A stretch of DNA of 64,000 nt from Rubrivivax sp. (GTDB lineage Bacteria; Pseudomonadota; Gammaproteobacteria; Burkholderiales; Burkholderiaceae_C): positions 124,001 to 188,000 of the forward strand of contig JAURZM010000050.1 in the NCBI GenBank assembly GCA_030653385.1, given 5' to 3'. Below the pieces are notes generated by a model, which saw only the letters and a program-made list of their open reading frames with translations, was not told the origin of the DNA and ran no database searches. Below, piece by piece: positions 40,107 through 48,360 of the stretch. A program made the position numbers and the translations under genes. Every line of letters begins with the position of its first letter. Positions within the stretch are counted from its first letter, which is position 1.

Positions 40107-40265
40107 ATGTTGACTCAACGCGAAGAAGCCGGGCTGCGCATGGCGCTGGCCGAGCGAGAAAAGCGCCTGGCCCAGACGCTGCTGTCCACCCAACCCGTGC
40201 CCGCTGGCCAGGTGCAGGAAATGCGCCAGGACATCGAGCGGCTGCGCAGGGAGCTGGGGCAATGA
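40107..40265 (+). CDS. Very small early protein (52 residues)
   Basis: ATG 40107 follows AGGAG at good spacing, and the frame ends at TGA 40263-40265, which overlaps the next ATG. The product (MLTQREEAGLRMALAEREKRL...) is highly charged and helical, with Leu spacing that suggests a coiled coil. The strong start signals support it as a real gene despite its size. Confidence 0.72.
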   Translation: MLTQREEAGLRMALAEREKRLAQTLLSTQPVPAGQVQEMRQDIERLRRELGQ

Positions 40266-40703
40266 AGCGGCAGCACGAGAGCTACATCGACCCCGACCTG
40301 CCGGTGCGCCAGAGCACGGTGCCTGCCCGCAGCGCCGGCCGCCCGCACATCGGCGGGCCCGTCAGTGCATTCGACCTGGCGCGGCCCAGTGGTGCGAGTG
40401 CCGCCGCTGCCGCTGGCACGGCTGTTGCGGGGGGGGGGTACGAAGCGCCGCAGCCCCACGCGGCTGGAAGCGTTCGACCCGAACGAAGTGCCCATCGAGA
40501 GCGGCATTCCCATCCCGCCCGCCGTTGGGCGCGGCGCCCCCGATCGTTCGCGCATCCTGCTGGAACGCATGAAGCCCGGCCAACGGGTGGTGCTGCCACT
40601 TCAGCAGGCCAAGAGCCTGACATCGAAGGCCCGCAAGCTGGGCATCAAGGTGGAAATGCGCAGGCTCGCCGACGACACCGGCGGTGTGTGGAGGGTGTCA
40701 TGA
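40262..40703 (+). CDS. Phage protein split by a frame change at a G10 run
   Basis: The start ATG 40262 overlaps the previous stop and opens a frame beginning MKRQHESYIDPDLPV. After the ten-G run at 40429-40438 the phage-like sequence continues in the +1-shifted frame (VPIESGIPIPP, LLERMKPGQRVVLPLQQAKS) and ends at TGA 40703, overlapping the next ATG. Both ends therefore follow the operon pattern but in different frames. One G fewer would restore one reading frame. An alternative is a separate GTG start at 40365. The C-terminal part resembles a domain of other transposable phages of unknown role. Confidence 0.6.
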
Positions 40704-40900
40704 GCATCGTCGAATGCCACAGCAACAAGTGCGGCAGCTGCGGCCTGCAGGCCCGCGCCTACGTGGCCAAGGGCGTGCCACCGCTGACCAAGTACCTTTC
40801 CTACGGCGAGCACGGCGGCAAGGCCGCCACGCGGCGCAAGGCCGAGTGGCACGAGGCGCGTCTGAAGGCTCGGGCAAGGGCAATGCGGGGGCAGCTTTGA
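40700..40900 (+). CDS. Small Cys-rich protein
   Basis: A 66-residue protein with an N-terminal metal-site pattern (CHSNKCGSCG) and a basic Arg/Lys/Ala-rich end. Its ATG overlaps the previous stop (ATGA). The same frame is open far upstream, but only as a shadow of the preceding gene. Nucleic-acid binding is likely from composition. Confidence 0.68.
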   Translation: MSIVECHSNKCGSCGLQARAYVAKGVPPLTKYLSYGEHGGKAATRRKAEWHEARLKARARAMRGQL

Positions 40901-41184
40901 GCGCGGTCGGCCCCAAGGTGGCCTACGTCAAGCGCCAGGCCCAGACGCGCAACCACACCTGCCACTGGCCTGGCTGCACGCAGCAGGTGCCGCCTGCCAT
41001 GTGGGGCTGCCGCCCGCACTGGTATTCGCTGCCCCTGGCCTTGCGCACGCGCATCTGGAAGACCTTTGCGCCAGGCCAAGAGAAGACCGGCTTGCCCAGC
41101 CGCGAATACGTGGCCGCTGCCAAGGCGGCTCAAGACTGGATTCAGGACCAGCTGGCCAGCGCCAGCAAAGGAGCGAACCCTTGA
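40897..41184 (+). CDS. Small Cys/His-rich protein
   Basis: A 95-residue protein with TTG start overlapping the previous stop (TTGA); GTG 40918 is an alternative. The motif HTCHWPGC...PPAMWGCRPHW looks like a zinc-binding site and is seen in proteins of other phages. The rest is helical (REYVAAAKAAQDWIQDQL). The function is unknown. Confidence 0.68.
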   Translation: MSAVGPKVAYVKRQAQTRNHTCHWPGCTQQVPPAMWGCRPHWYSLPLALRTRIWKTFAPGQEKTGLPSREYVAAAKAAQDWIQDQLASASKGANP

Positions 41185-41519
41185 ACATCATCACCGAGTA
41201 CGCCCTGCGACTGATGGCCGCAGACAAGTGGAAGCACCTGGCCGCCGGCATCGTGGTGGCGGTGGCCACGATGCTGTTCATGGTGGTGCAGCAGTTGGCC
41301 TGGCCAGCGTTCTACGCCGCGCACCCCGCCTTCTTTGCGGTGCTGAACGCCGGCCTGTGCGTGCACCTGTCCAAGGAAGCCACTGACAGGCTGAACAACC
41401 GCACCCTGGTGAAGATGGGCCTGCTGCCGATGTACGGCGCGAATTGGCGCGACGCGGCGGCAGGGTTTGCAGGGACGCTGGCGCTGGCGCTGTTGGCGCT
41501 GTGGGCCGGGCTGGTTTGA
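41181..41519 (+). CDS. Small membrane protein
   Basis: A 112-residue protein, TTG start overlapping the previous stop, with ATG 41214 as an alternative. It has two or three membrane segments (AGIVVAVATMLFMVVQQLAW, a middle one, and FAGTLALALLALWAGLV). The DKWKHLAAG start resembles YfiM/DUF2279-type proteins. It may act in the envelope during early infection. Confidence 0.66.
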   Translation: MNIITEYALRLMAADKWKHLAAGIVVAVATMLFMVVQQLAWPAFYAAHPAFFAVLNAGLCVHLSKEATDRLNNRTLVKMGLLPMYGANWRDAAAGFAGTLALALLALWAGLV

Positions 41520-41536
41520 CCAGGAGGGCAAGCACC

Positions 41537-42040
41537 ATGAAGTTGAATTCGTTGCAGATTCAAGTGCGGGACAGAAACCAAGCCTTCACCACCAGTCGCA
41601 TCCGCGGCATGTCGTGCAGCAGCACAAGTTCAGCCGAGCTGGCTGCCCGGCGGCTTGCCGAGAAGCTCTTCGGCTCGGCGCTGCAGGAAGTGCAGCTGCA
41701 GGCCCAGCTTGGCGTTCACAGCACCTTCCTGGCCACCGCGGATGCCAACATCAAGGCCTGGTGCTTTGCCTGCGGCACCATCGGCTTCGGCACCGAAGAG
41801 CCAGACGGTGCCGTGGTGTTCGCCACAGGCCCCGATCGCGCCTTGCGCGAAGTGGTGGAGGTTGCAGCCCGGCACGCCAAGCCCAGAAGCAGCGGTACGC
41901 TGCTGGTGCCTGGGGTGCCCGAAGCGCCCAACCAGGAAGCGGGCATGACCGCGCTGATGGATTGGGTGGCTTGGCGTGCGCCGCGCAACGGCCAGCGCGG
42001 CAGCTTCGGGGTGGTTTTCGGGCCCCTCCCTCGCTCATGA
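41537..42040 (+). CDS. Hypothetical phage protein, strong RBS
   Basis: A 167-residue protein with AGGAGG six bases before ATG 41537, the best ribosome-binding site in the early operon. It has a helical region (AELAARRLAEKLFGSALQEV), then an alpha/beta part. No family is recognised. Strong translation suggests it is needed in quantity. Confidence 0.68.
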   Translation: MKLNSLQIQVRDRNQAFTTSRIRGMSCSSTSSAELAARRLAEKLFGSALQEVQLQAQLGVHSTFLATADANIKAWCFACGTIGFGTEEPDGAVVFATGPDRALREVVEVAARHAKPRSSGTLLVPGVPEAPNQEAGMTALMDWVAWRAPRNGQRGSFGVVFGPLPRS

Positions 42041-42483
42041 AGCGCGGCACTGCTCAGCGCAACACCGACCTGGCCGCCATCCACGTGGCCAAGAAGGCGC
42101 TCGGCCTGAGCGAAGACGAATACCGCGACCTCATGTCCACCGTGTGCGGCGGCATCCGTTCCGCCGGCGAGCTGGACGCCGCCGGCCGCGCCCGCTTCCG
42201 GGCCCATCTGCAGGCATGCCAGCGGGCGCACGAGCCGACCAAGCGTCAGCCCCTCTTGCCACACGAAAGGAAGATCTGGTCGCTCTGGATGCAGCTCGCC
42301 GACCGCGGGATGGTGCATCATCGTCACACAACGGCGATCAACGCTTGGGTTAGACGCCAAACCGGGGTGGAGACCATGAGGTGGCTGAACGGGCACCAGC
42401 AGCAGCTGGTGATCGAGAGTCTCAAGCTGTGGCTTGCCAGCCGCCACGGGCCCGCTGGAAGCGGCGACGGGGGCAACAGGTGA
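42037..42483 (+). CDS. GemA-like regulatory protein (Mu gp16, DUF1018)
   Basis: A 148-residue GemA-type protein. Typical parts are DLAAIHVAKKALGLSEDEYRD, HERKIWSLWMQLADRG and WVRRQTGVETMRWLN. In Mu, GemA changes host gene expression and DNA supercoiling-related functions. It overlaps the previous gene and the Mor gene (GTGA). Confidence 0.86.
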   Translation: MKRGTAQRNTDLAAIHVAKKALGLSEDEYRDLMSTVCGGIRSAGELDAAGRARFRAHLQACQRAHEPTKRQPLLPHERKIWSLWMQLADRGMVHHRHTTAINAWVRRQTGVETMRWLNGHQQQLVIESLKLWLASRHGPAGSGDGGNR

Positions 42484-42869
42484 ACCAAGACACCGCCAAG
42501 CCCCGCGAACTGGCTGAGTTCGTCGATGACCTGGTGCGCATCGGCACCGCCGAGCTGAACGGCAAGTTCAAGCTGCCCGAGGCCGACTGCCGGGTGGTGA
42601 TGGCCAGCATCACCGACCAGATCGTGACGCTGTACGCCCGCACCACCATGTACGTGCCCGCAGGCTTCGGGCCGCGCAACAAGGCCATCTGGGACAAGTA
42701 CCAGCAAAACAGCCAGACCGCCTCGGCCTTCACCCAGGACCGGGTGGCCGAGCTGGCCGTTGAGTACCAGCTCACGACGCGCCAGATCTACAGCATCCTG
42801 GCGGTCATGAAGCACGCCGAAATGGCCCGGCGCCAGAGCCAGCTGCCTGGCTTCGACAGCCCAGAATAG
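42480..42869 (+). CDS. mor: Mor-family transcription activator
   Basis: A 129-residue Mor/C-family protein with GTG start. The N-terminal dimerisation part (ELAEFVDDLVRIGTAELNGK) is followed by a DNA-binding part (RNKAIWDKYQQNSQTASAFT, then LAVEYQLTTRQIYSIL). It is the last early gene and no second C-like gene is visible, so it may directly activate late promoters such as the two dyads at 15688 and 31233. Confidence 0.9.
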   Translation: MNQDTAKPRELAEFVDDLVRIGTAELNGKFKLPEADCRVVMASITDQIVTLYARTTMYVPAGFGPRNKAIWDKYQQNSQTASAFTQDRVAELAVEYQLTTRQIYSILAVMKHAEMARRQSQLPGFDSPE

Positions 42870-42887
42870 GGCCCGACGGGCCTTTTT
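42870..42887 (+). terminator. Early-operon terminator
   Basis: GGCCC (42870-42874) pairs with GGGCC (42878-42882) across GAC, followed by T5 at 42883-42887, right after the Mor stop. It fits an intrinsic terminator and would stop read-through into the host. Confidence 0.75.
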
Positions 42888-42984
42888 CTCTCCCCGCAAG
42901 CGCTTTTCTCGGCGCCCGTTTTCTTCCTGCCTTGTCCGATCTCTTCCGGACCCTTTTTCTCACTTCTCCCGTTTGAATATCTCA
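42881..42984. repeat. Probable phage terminus with A-type repeats
   Basis: Plus-strand copies of a CNYTTTTCTC-like element occur at 42881-42890, 42901-42910, about 42917-42926 and 42952-42961; the first and last are identical and the first two are exactly 20 bp apart. Read inward they are GAGAAAA-type boxes, as in transposase-binding sites of Mu-like ends. A TG dinucleotide reading inward from 42984 could be the end base pair. No gene lies here. The exact end is not proven. Confidence 0.5.
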
Positions 42985-42987
42985 CTC

Positions 42988-43040
42988 GGGGTCAGACCCC
43001 CCCTGATCATGGGGGTGGGCAATTGACCTGCCCCTGACCC
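42988..43040. repeat. GGGGTCAGACCCC palindromic element at the host junction
   Basis: GGGGTCAGACCCC spans 42988-43000. ACCCCC (42996-43001) also pairs with GGGGGT (43011-43016), and GGGTCAG recurs inverted as CTGACCC at 43034-43040. This kind of palindrome is a frequent chromosomal repeat in proteobacteria. The rest of 43041-43209 is the upstream region of the PEP-CTERM gene, and I see no other gene there. Confidence 0.6.
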
Positions 43041-43209
43041 GATAGTACGGTCGACTTACCGCTCAAATTGGCGGCAAGGCTGTGGTTTTGCAGAGGCTGC
43101 CCGGACCTCGGTAGGAATGCAGGCGGTTCGGGACCGTGGGGGCCCCCAGCAGACTCGGCTTGTGCTGAAGCGGGATCCTTCAACGTTCCCAACCAACCTT
43201 CAAATCAGC

Positions 43210-43875
43210 ATGAGAACACAAACTTCAAGCCTCGACTCTTCGTCCGTCGCCTTGCGCCTGGGCATGTGCGCGGCTGCGCTGGCCGGTACGGCTGCCACGG
43301 TGACCGACGCCAACGCGGTGGTCGTCACGTTCAGCGCTCCGATCGCCGTACCCAACACCTTCGCCGGGGTCTACATCAACCTTCTGACTGGCGCAAATGG
43401 CGTCACGCCGGCCTCGGTGCCCGGCTGGGACTTCGGCCCCTGGGGGTCCAGCGGGACGCTCAGTTTCTTCTGGAACGGCACGCCGGCCAGCTCAAACGGC
43501 GGCGTGGCAGGCACCACCACCGGCCCCTACCTCGACCTCGCAGTGGGCACGGTCATTTCCGCAGCCTCGACGTTCAGCGCGTCCGCTGCATCAGTGCAAG
43601 CTGCAGCGTTCCAGACCACCGGAACCCATACCCTGGGCTTCAGGTTCTTCAACGAGTCCACCGCGGCCATCAACTACGGCTACCTGACCATGGAGACAAA
43701 CGGGCCGTCGGGCTTCCCCGCGACGGTCACCGGCTGGAGCTTCGAGAACAGCGGTGCGGCCATCACGGTCGTACCAGAGCCCGCGACCGGCGCCTTGCTC
43801 TCGATGGGCGCCTTGGCCCTGGGTGCGCTGAATCTGCGTCGGCTGCGCCGCGAACGGCGCCAGCTGGCCAGCTGA
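43210..43875 (+). CDS. PEP-CTERM sorting-domain protein
   Basis: A 221-residue exported protein. The N-terminus is a signal peptide (LGMCAAALAGTAATVTDANA). The body is Gly/Ser/Thr-rich with beta pattern. The C-terminus has VPEPATG, a hydrophobic helix and an Arg cluster (RRLRRERR), the complete PEP-CTERM signal recognised by exosortase. Such proteins go to the cell surface or exopolysaccharide. It is the first host gene after the prophage and is followed by a clear terminator. ATG 43210 gives the best signal peptide. Confidence 0.85.
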   Translation: MRTQTSSLDSSSVALRLGMCAAALAGTAATVTDANAVVVTFSAPIAVPNTFAGVYINLLTGANGVTPASVPGWDFGPWGSSGTLSFFWNGTPASSNGGVAGTTTGPYLDLAVGTVISAASTFSASAASVQAAAFQTTGTHTLGFRFFNESTAAINYGYLTMETNGPSGFPATVTGWSFENSGAAITVVPEPATGALLSMGALALGALNLRRLRRERRQLAS

Positions 43876-43906
43876 GCCCATCGTCGCCAACGCTAACTGA
43901 CCCTGC

Positions 43907-43944
43907 ACCGCGCTCGCGCCGGCTCTCGGCACGGGCGCGGTTTT
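43907..43944 (+). terminator. Terminator after PEP-CTERM gene
   Basis: ACCGCGC (43907-43913) pairs with GCGCGGT (43935-43941), followed by T4 at 43941-43944. It fits an intrinsic terminator. Confidence 0.7.
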
Positions 43945-43983
43945 CATTTGGCCAGCACGCTGAAGCGAATGCCATGATCAGGC

Positions 43984-46023
43984 ATGGCCCTTGCACCCTC
44001 GACCATCATGATCGAACCCCTTGCCCGGAAACTTTTGCTCGTGGGCTGGGACGCTGCCGATTGGCAGATGATGCATCCGCTGATCGACGCCGGCCGCATG
44101 CCGAACCTGAAGCGCCTGGTCGAGAGCGGCTGCATCGGCAACCTGGCGACCCTGCAGCCGGTGCTTTCGCCATTGCTGTGGACCTCCATCGCCACCGGCA
44201 AACGAGCCTACCTGCACGGCGTGCACGGCTTCGTCGAGCCCACACCCGACGGCACGGCGCTGCGGCCCACCGCCAGCAGCACGCGCCAGTGCAAGGCGCT
44301 TTGGAACATCCTGGCGCAGTCGGGCAAGCGCTGCCAGGCGCTGGGCTGGTACGCCAGCCATCCGGCTGAAAACATCAACGGCGTCTGCGTCTCACAGCTG
44401 TTCCACGTTGCCCCGGCCTCGGCCACCCCCGACAACTGGCCGCCGCAGCCGCACAGCGTCTTTCCCGCCGAGCTGGCCGATGAGCTTGCCGAGCTGCGCT
44501 TCCATCCGGCCGAGGTCACGGCGCAGATGCTGCTGCAGTTCGTGCCGACGGCAGCGCAACTCGACCAGCGCGATCCCGAGGTGCTGCGGCTGTTGAACTC
44601 GCTGGCCCGGCGGCTGGCCGAGTGTGTCTCACTGCACGCGCTGACGACGGCGCTGATGGAAGAGCAGCCCTGGGACTTTTGCACTGCGTACTACGACACC
44701 ATCGACCGTGTCGGGCACGACTTCATGGTCTTTCATCCGCCACGCATGAACAACGTGCGCCACGATCTGTTCGAGCCTTTCAAGGGCGTGATGAACGCCA
44801 TCTACGAATTCCACGACCAGATGCTGGGCCGACTGGTGGAACTGGCGGGGCCGCAGGCTCACGTGATGATCGTCTCCGACCACGGCTTCCTGAACGGCGC
44901 TTCGCGTCCCACCGAGCTGGTGAGCCCGGAGTCATGGCACCGCAACTTCGGCATGTTGTTGTTGGCCGGCCCGGGCATCAAGAAAGACGCGACGGTTCCA
45001 GGTGCGACGCTGTTGGACATCACACCCACGGTGCTGGCCTTGTTCGGCCTACCGGTGGGGCGCGACATGGAAGGCAGGGTGCTGGTCAACGCGTTTGAAG
45101 AGACACCCCCATTCGAGCGCATCGACTCCTGGGAAAACGTCCCCGATCCGGTCTACGACGCACGTGTGCGCGACAACGTCGACGACGACCCTGAGGCCGC
45201 CGCAGCCTCGATGCAGCAGCTGGTCGAGCTCGGCTACATCGAGGCTCCGGGCGAGGACGTTCAGCGCGACATCGTGCGTGCGCGCGCAGCGCAGAAGTTC
45301 AACCTGGCCTGCACCTGCATCGACGGCAAACACCCGGCACGCGCGCTGACACTGGCGATGGAGCTGGTGCAGCAGTTTCCCGAAGAACCTGCCTACCTGG
45401 TCTTTGCCGGCCAGGCTGCCATTTCGGCCGGCGACGCGCAGGCGCTCGGCCCGGTGACCGACGCGCTGCAGCGTTTGCAGCCCGGGCACAAGCAGCTGCC
45501 GATGTTCCGCGCCTTCCATTGCTGGCTAACGAACGATGTGATTGGTGCCCTGAACAACTTCGAGCTGGCCTCCCAGCAGGGCCACGACAACGCCTGGCTG
45601 CAGTGCCGCATCGGCCGTGCTTACCTGCGCCTGCGGCTGTGGCGCCGGGCCGAAGAGGCGTTTCGAAAGTCGCTGGCGCTCGACAATGACAACGCCGAGG
45701 CCCACTACGGCCTGAGCGTGGCACTGCCGCGGCAGGGGCAGCTGGAAGAGGGGGTGCAAAGCGGCCTGCGGGCCATCGCGCTGGCACACGACCTTCCGCT
45801 CGCGCACTTTCAACTCGGCGCGGTGCTCTCGCGCATGGGCTGGTACGAACGCTCGTTGCAGGCGTTCGAACTCTGCCTGGCCATCCTGCCGAACTTTGCC
45901 ATCGCACACCGTTACGTGTCGCAGGTGGCCGCCAAGTTGGGCCAGGCCGAGAGGTCGGCCCGGCACCGCGAAGCCGCCAAGCGCGTGCTGGCCGAAGGTT
46001 TGCCGCAACCTGCGCTCGACTGA
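43984..46023 (+). CDS. Type I phosphodiesterase/alkaline-phosphatase-like protein with TPR tail
   Basis: A 679-residue protein. Residues about 10-360 are an alkaline-phosphatase-superfamily domain with metal-site motifs LLLVGWDAADW, YYDTIDRVGHDFM and VSDHGF. The catalytic nucleophile is probably the Ser/Thr in SPLLWTSIATG. Residues about 430-670 are TPR-like repeats (RIGRAYLRLRLWRRAEEAF, AEAHYGLSVALPRQGQ). ATG 44008 is an alternative start. It overlaps the sulfotransferase gene by one base, so the two probably act together on phosphorylated or sulfated glycans. Confidence 0.82.
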   Translation: MALAPSTIMIEPLARKLLLVGWDAADWQMMHPLIDAGRMPNLKRLVESGCIGNLATLQPVLSPLLWTSIATGKRAYLHGVHGFVEPTPDGTALRPTASSTRQCKALWNILAQSGKRCQALGWYASHPAENINGVCVSQLFHVAPASATPDNWPPQPHSVFPAELADELAELRFHPAEVTAQMLLQFVPTAAQLDQRDPEVLRLLNSLARRLAECVSLHALTTALMEEQPWDFCTAYYDTIDRVGHDFMVFHPPRMNNVRHDLFEPFKGVMNAIYEFHDQMLGRLVELAGPQAHVMIVSDHGFLNGASRPTELVSPESWHRNFGMLLLAGPGIKKDATVPGATLLDITPTVLALFGLPVGRDMEGRVLVNAFEETPPFERIDSWENVPDPVYDARVRDNVDDDPEAAAASMQQLVELGYIEAPGEDVQRDIVRARAAQKFNLACTCIDGKHPARALTLAMELVQQFPEEPAYLVFAGQAAISAGDAQALGPVTDALQRLQPGHKQLPMFRAFHCWLTNDVIGALNNFELASQQGHDNAWLQCRIGRAYLRLRLWRRAEEAFRKSLALDNDNAEAHYGLSVALPRQGQLEEGVQSGLRAIALAHDLPLAHFQLGAVLSRMGWYERSLQAFELCLAILPNFAIAHRYVSQVAAKLGQAERSARHREAAKRVLAEGLPQPALD

Positions 46024-46616
46024 TGGACCAGGCCACCCAGTTCATCACCGTTGTCAGCGGCGTGCCGCGCTCGGGCACCTCGCTCATGATGCAGATGCTG
46101 CACGCGGGCGGCCTGCCGGTGCTGAGCGACGGTCTGCGCACGGCCGACGAAAACAACCAACGTGGCTACTTCGAGTTTGAACCCGTCAAGCGCTTGCGCA
46201 GCGACCGCTCCTGGCTGCCCCAGGCCCGCGGCCATGCGGTCAAGATCATCCACCTGCTGCTGCGTGAGCTGCTGCTCGACGGCTCACTGCAGTACCGCAT
46301 CGTCTTGATGCAGCGGCCTCTGGACGAAGTGCTGGCGAGTCAGCGCACGATGCTGCAGCGCGAAGGCAAGGCGGCGCCAGCAGACGCAGAGCTGCTGAAG
46401 AAGGCATTCGCGAGCCAGCTTTTGCAGCTCGACACCTGGCTCGCGGCGCAGGCCAGCATCGCCGTGATGCCGGTGCCCTACCACCAGGTGTTGCGCGAGC
46501 CGCAGTCAGTGGCCGAGGCCTTGAACAACTTCCTGGGGCTGAACCTCGACACCGCGGCCATGGTGCGCGTGGTCGACCCGGCGCTGCACCGGCAGCGCGG
46601 CCCGGCTGCGATGTAG
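46023..46616 (+). CDS. Sulfotransferase-family protein
   Basis: A 197-residue protein with the 5'-phosphosulfate P-loop SGVPRSGTSLMMQML (residues 12-26) typical of PAPS-dependent sulfotransferases. A later segment QYRIVLMQRPLDEVLASQ corresponds to the 3'-phosphate region. It is short for the family. Its start is within the stop of the phosphodiesterase gene. The acceptor is not known. Confidence 0.78.
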   Translation: MDQATQFITVVSGVPRSGTSLMMQMLHAGGLPVLSDGLRTADENNQRGYFEFEPVKRLRSDRSWLPQARGHAVKIIHLLLRELLLDGSLQYRIVLMQRPLDEVLASQRTMLQREGKAAPADAELLKKAFASQLLQLDTWLAAQASIAVMPVPYHQVLREPQSVAEALNNFLGLNLDTAAMVRVVDPALHRQRGPAAM

Positions 46617-47024
46617 CGCCACCCCCGGGCAGCGGGCTGCGCGTCGACGATCACGCTGCGCACCCCGCAACGCCCCGCCCTCGCACCGGATCTGCGCCAG
46701 CTTTCTCGGACGGGGCATTCACATCGGCGACATCGACCTGTCGTGCCGCCGGGCTCGCCGCGCGCGGTGAACGCCCTGCCAGGACGAAACCGACCGAAGT
46801 GACACGATCGATGTGATCGACGGTGGCGGCGTCCGGGCCATGGGCCAGACCAGCGATGGCCGGCGGTGATGGCAGCGCCACCGACCGTGCGGCGCCCGTG
46901 CAGGACAGCGGCCTGAGCGGCTTCGAGGCGATGGCCGCCGGTGACGGTCCCGCCCGCCCAACAACTGCCACCGGGCGATCACGACGTGGTCGGCCCCAAC
47001 CCTCTGCCAGGGGGCGAACGTGGC
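46617..47024. other. Non-coding stretch of 408 nt
   Basis: No gene can be supported. Frames on both strands are short, Arg/Pro-rich and lack start signals or known motifs. A few fragments look protein-like (GRGIHIGDIDLSC near 46710) but stop quickly, so a decayed gene is possible. Confidence 0.45.
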
Positions 47025-48260
47025 TCAGGCGGCGAGCAATCCCAGGCGCTGGCTCTCGGCAAACACCGGCTCTTCTTCGTTGCCACCTGCCGTGACGACC
47101 CGCGAGCGACCTTGCCGCTTGGCTTCGTACATGGCCTGGTCCGCACGCCTCAGCGCGCTCGCAATGCCTTCGCCGAAGGCGATCTGCACGACACCGAAGC
47201 TCAGGCTCAGTGTGGGCAGCTGATGGCCCGGCGCACGCCGCTGCACTTCAGCCACGATGCGTGCGGCGACGCCGACGGCGTCGCGGGGTGTCGTGCGGCG
47301 CAGCAGCAGCACAAATTCGTCGCCGCCCTGGCGGCCCGGCACGTCGTGCGCGCGCAGGTTCTCCAGCATCGCCTGGCTCACCAGGCACAGCGCGCGGTCG
47401 CCGGCGGCGTGGCCGAAGAGGTCGTTGATGCGCTTGAAGTGGTCGATGTCGAAGTGCAGCAGCACGCAGGTGCCGGGTTCGTCCTGCCGCAGCGCCTGGT
47501 CGGCCAGTTCCTGGAAGTGGCGCCGGTTGGGCACCTGCGTCAGCGTGTCCTGGTTGGCCAGCACACGCAGGCGCCGCCGGGAATCGCGCAGTTGGCGCTC
47601 GGTGCGTTCGCACACCAGGGTCAGTGCCATGAAGGCCAAGACCACGCCGCCCAGGGCGGCGGCGGCGGCTTGCACCGGCAGCGGCGCCTGTGCGGCGGGC
47701 GCCAGCCAGGCTGCCAGCGCCGGTGCCAGGGCCACCAGCACCATCACCGCCGCCAGACCCCGCGCGGGCCTGAATTCACGGCTGTCGGGGCCCAACAAGA
47801 GCAGCAACGCGGCATACAGGTGCACGGCCATCGCAGCGGCAGTGGCAATCCAGGGGCCATTGCCCTGACTGCCGGCACTGGCGACGGTGCTTGAAGCTGC
47901 GGTGGCCCAAGTGCCAAGCACGACGATCCCGGTGGCGCCAGCCAGCGCCAGCCAGTCCCAGCGTTCGCCCCCGGGCAAGGCCTGGCGTGGGTGAAAGCGC
48001 CTCAGCCCCACCAGCGTGAGCACCGGCCAGGCCATCAGCAGCAGGCCGGCCAGCGCCGCGCCCGCCGTCGCGAGCCCGCCACCTGCGCGCCAGGGCAGGG
48101 CGGCGGCCAGGGCTGTACCGGCTGTCGTGACCCACATCGCGCCGACCCACCAGGACCAGCCGCCATAACGCTGCCGGCGGCGGCCGAAAGCGGTCAACGA
48201 TGCCGAAGCCACGGCCAGCGCAGCGGCCGAAAACAGCGTGATGTCCACCATGAAAGCCAT
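47025..48260 (-). CDS. Diguanylate cyclase with N-terminal membrane region
   Basis: A 411-residue protein starting at ATG 48260. Six or seven hydrophobic segments cover residues about 5-215. The GGDEF domain (about 235-395) has an intact GGDEF (312-316), the DxD metal site [12 protein letters not shown] and an I-site RAHD five residues before GGDEF. It should make c-di-GMP at the membrane and be product-inhibited. It diverges from the TIGR00266 gene. Confidence 0.9.
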   Translation of the reverse strand: MAFMVDITLFSAAALAVASASLTAFGRRRQRYGGWSWWVGAMWVTTAGTALAAALPWRAGGGLATAGAALAGLLLMAWPVLTLVGLRRFHPRQALPGGERWDWLALAGATGIVVLGTWATAASSTVASAGSQGNGPWIATAAAMAVHLYAALLLLLGPDSREFRPARGLAAVMVLVALAPALAAWLAPAAQAPLPVQAAAAALGGVVLAFMALTLVCERTERQLRDSRRRLRVLANQDTLTQVPNRRHFQELADQALRQDEPGTCVLLHFDIDHFKRINDLFGHAAGDRALCLVSQAMLENLRAHDVPGRQGGDEFVLLLRRTTPRDAVGVAARIVAEVQRRAPGHQLPTLSLSFGVVQIAFGEGIASALRRADQAMYEAKRQGRSRVVTAGGNEEEPVFAESQRLGLLAA

Positions 48261-48360
48261 GGCCGGGATTGTGTTGTTCGCGCTGCCTGCCGCCCGCGCC
48301 CGGCGACGCTGCATTGCAACGTATTGCTACGGCCCTTGGGTACCATGCCGGGTGAAGCAA

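Larger units (their letters stand above)
1..42984. mobile_element. Mu-like (B3-type) transposable prophage, left part cut by window edge
   Basis: The segment carries a DDE transposase A and AAA+ ATPase B, a Ner-like protein, Gam, GemA- and Mor-family proteins, Mu-type head genes (terminase, portal, F/G morphogenesis proteins, I/Z, T) and a lambda-type siphovirus tail. Early genes (32537-42869) run right and late genes (1-31200) run left from a central immunity region, so the early block is inverted relative to Mu; this is the arrangement known for Pseudomonas phage B3. The right boundary is placed near 42,984 because of the Mor-gene terminator, A-rich repeats read inward from the end, and a TG dinucleotide. 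That boundary is an inference. The left end and the target duplication lie outside the window. All core modules look intact apart from one frame change at 40429-40438. Confidence 0.93.

Noticed and set aside
42988..43040. CRISPR-like or attachment-site repeat
   Set aside because: Only one palindromic cluster, no spacer array, and Mu-like phages use no fixed att site.
46617..47024. Short frames on both strands
   Set aside because: No start signals, motifs or codon pattern; recorded as non-coding.
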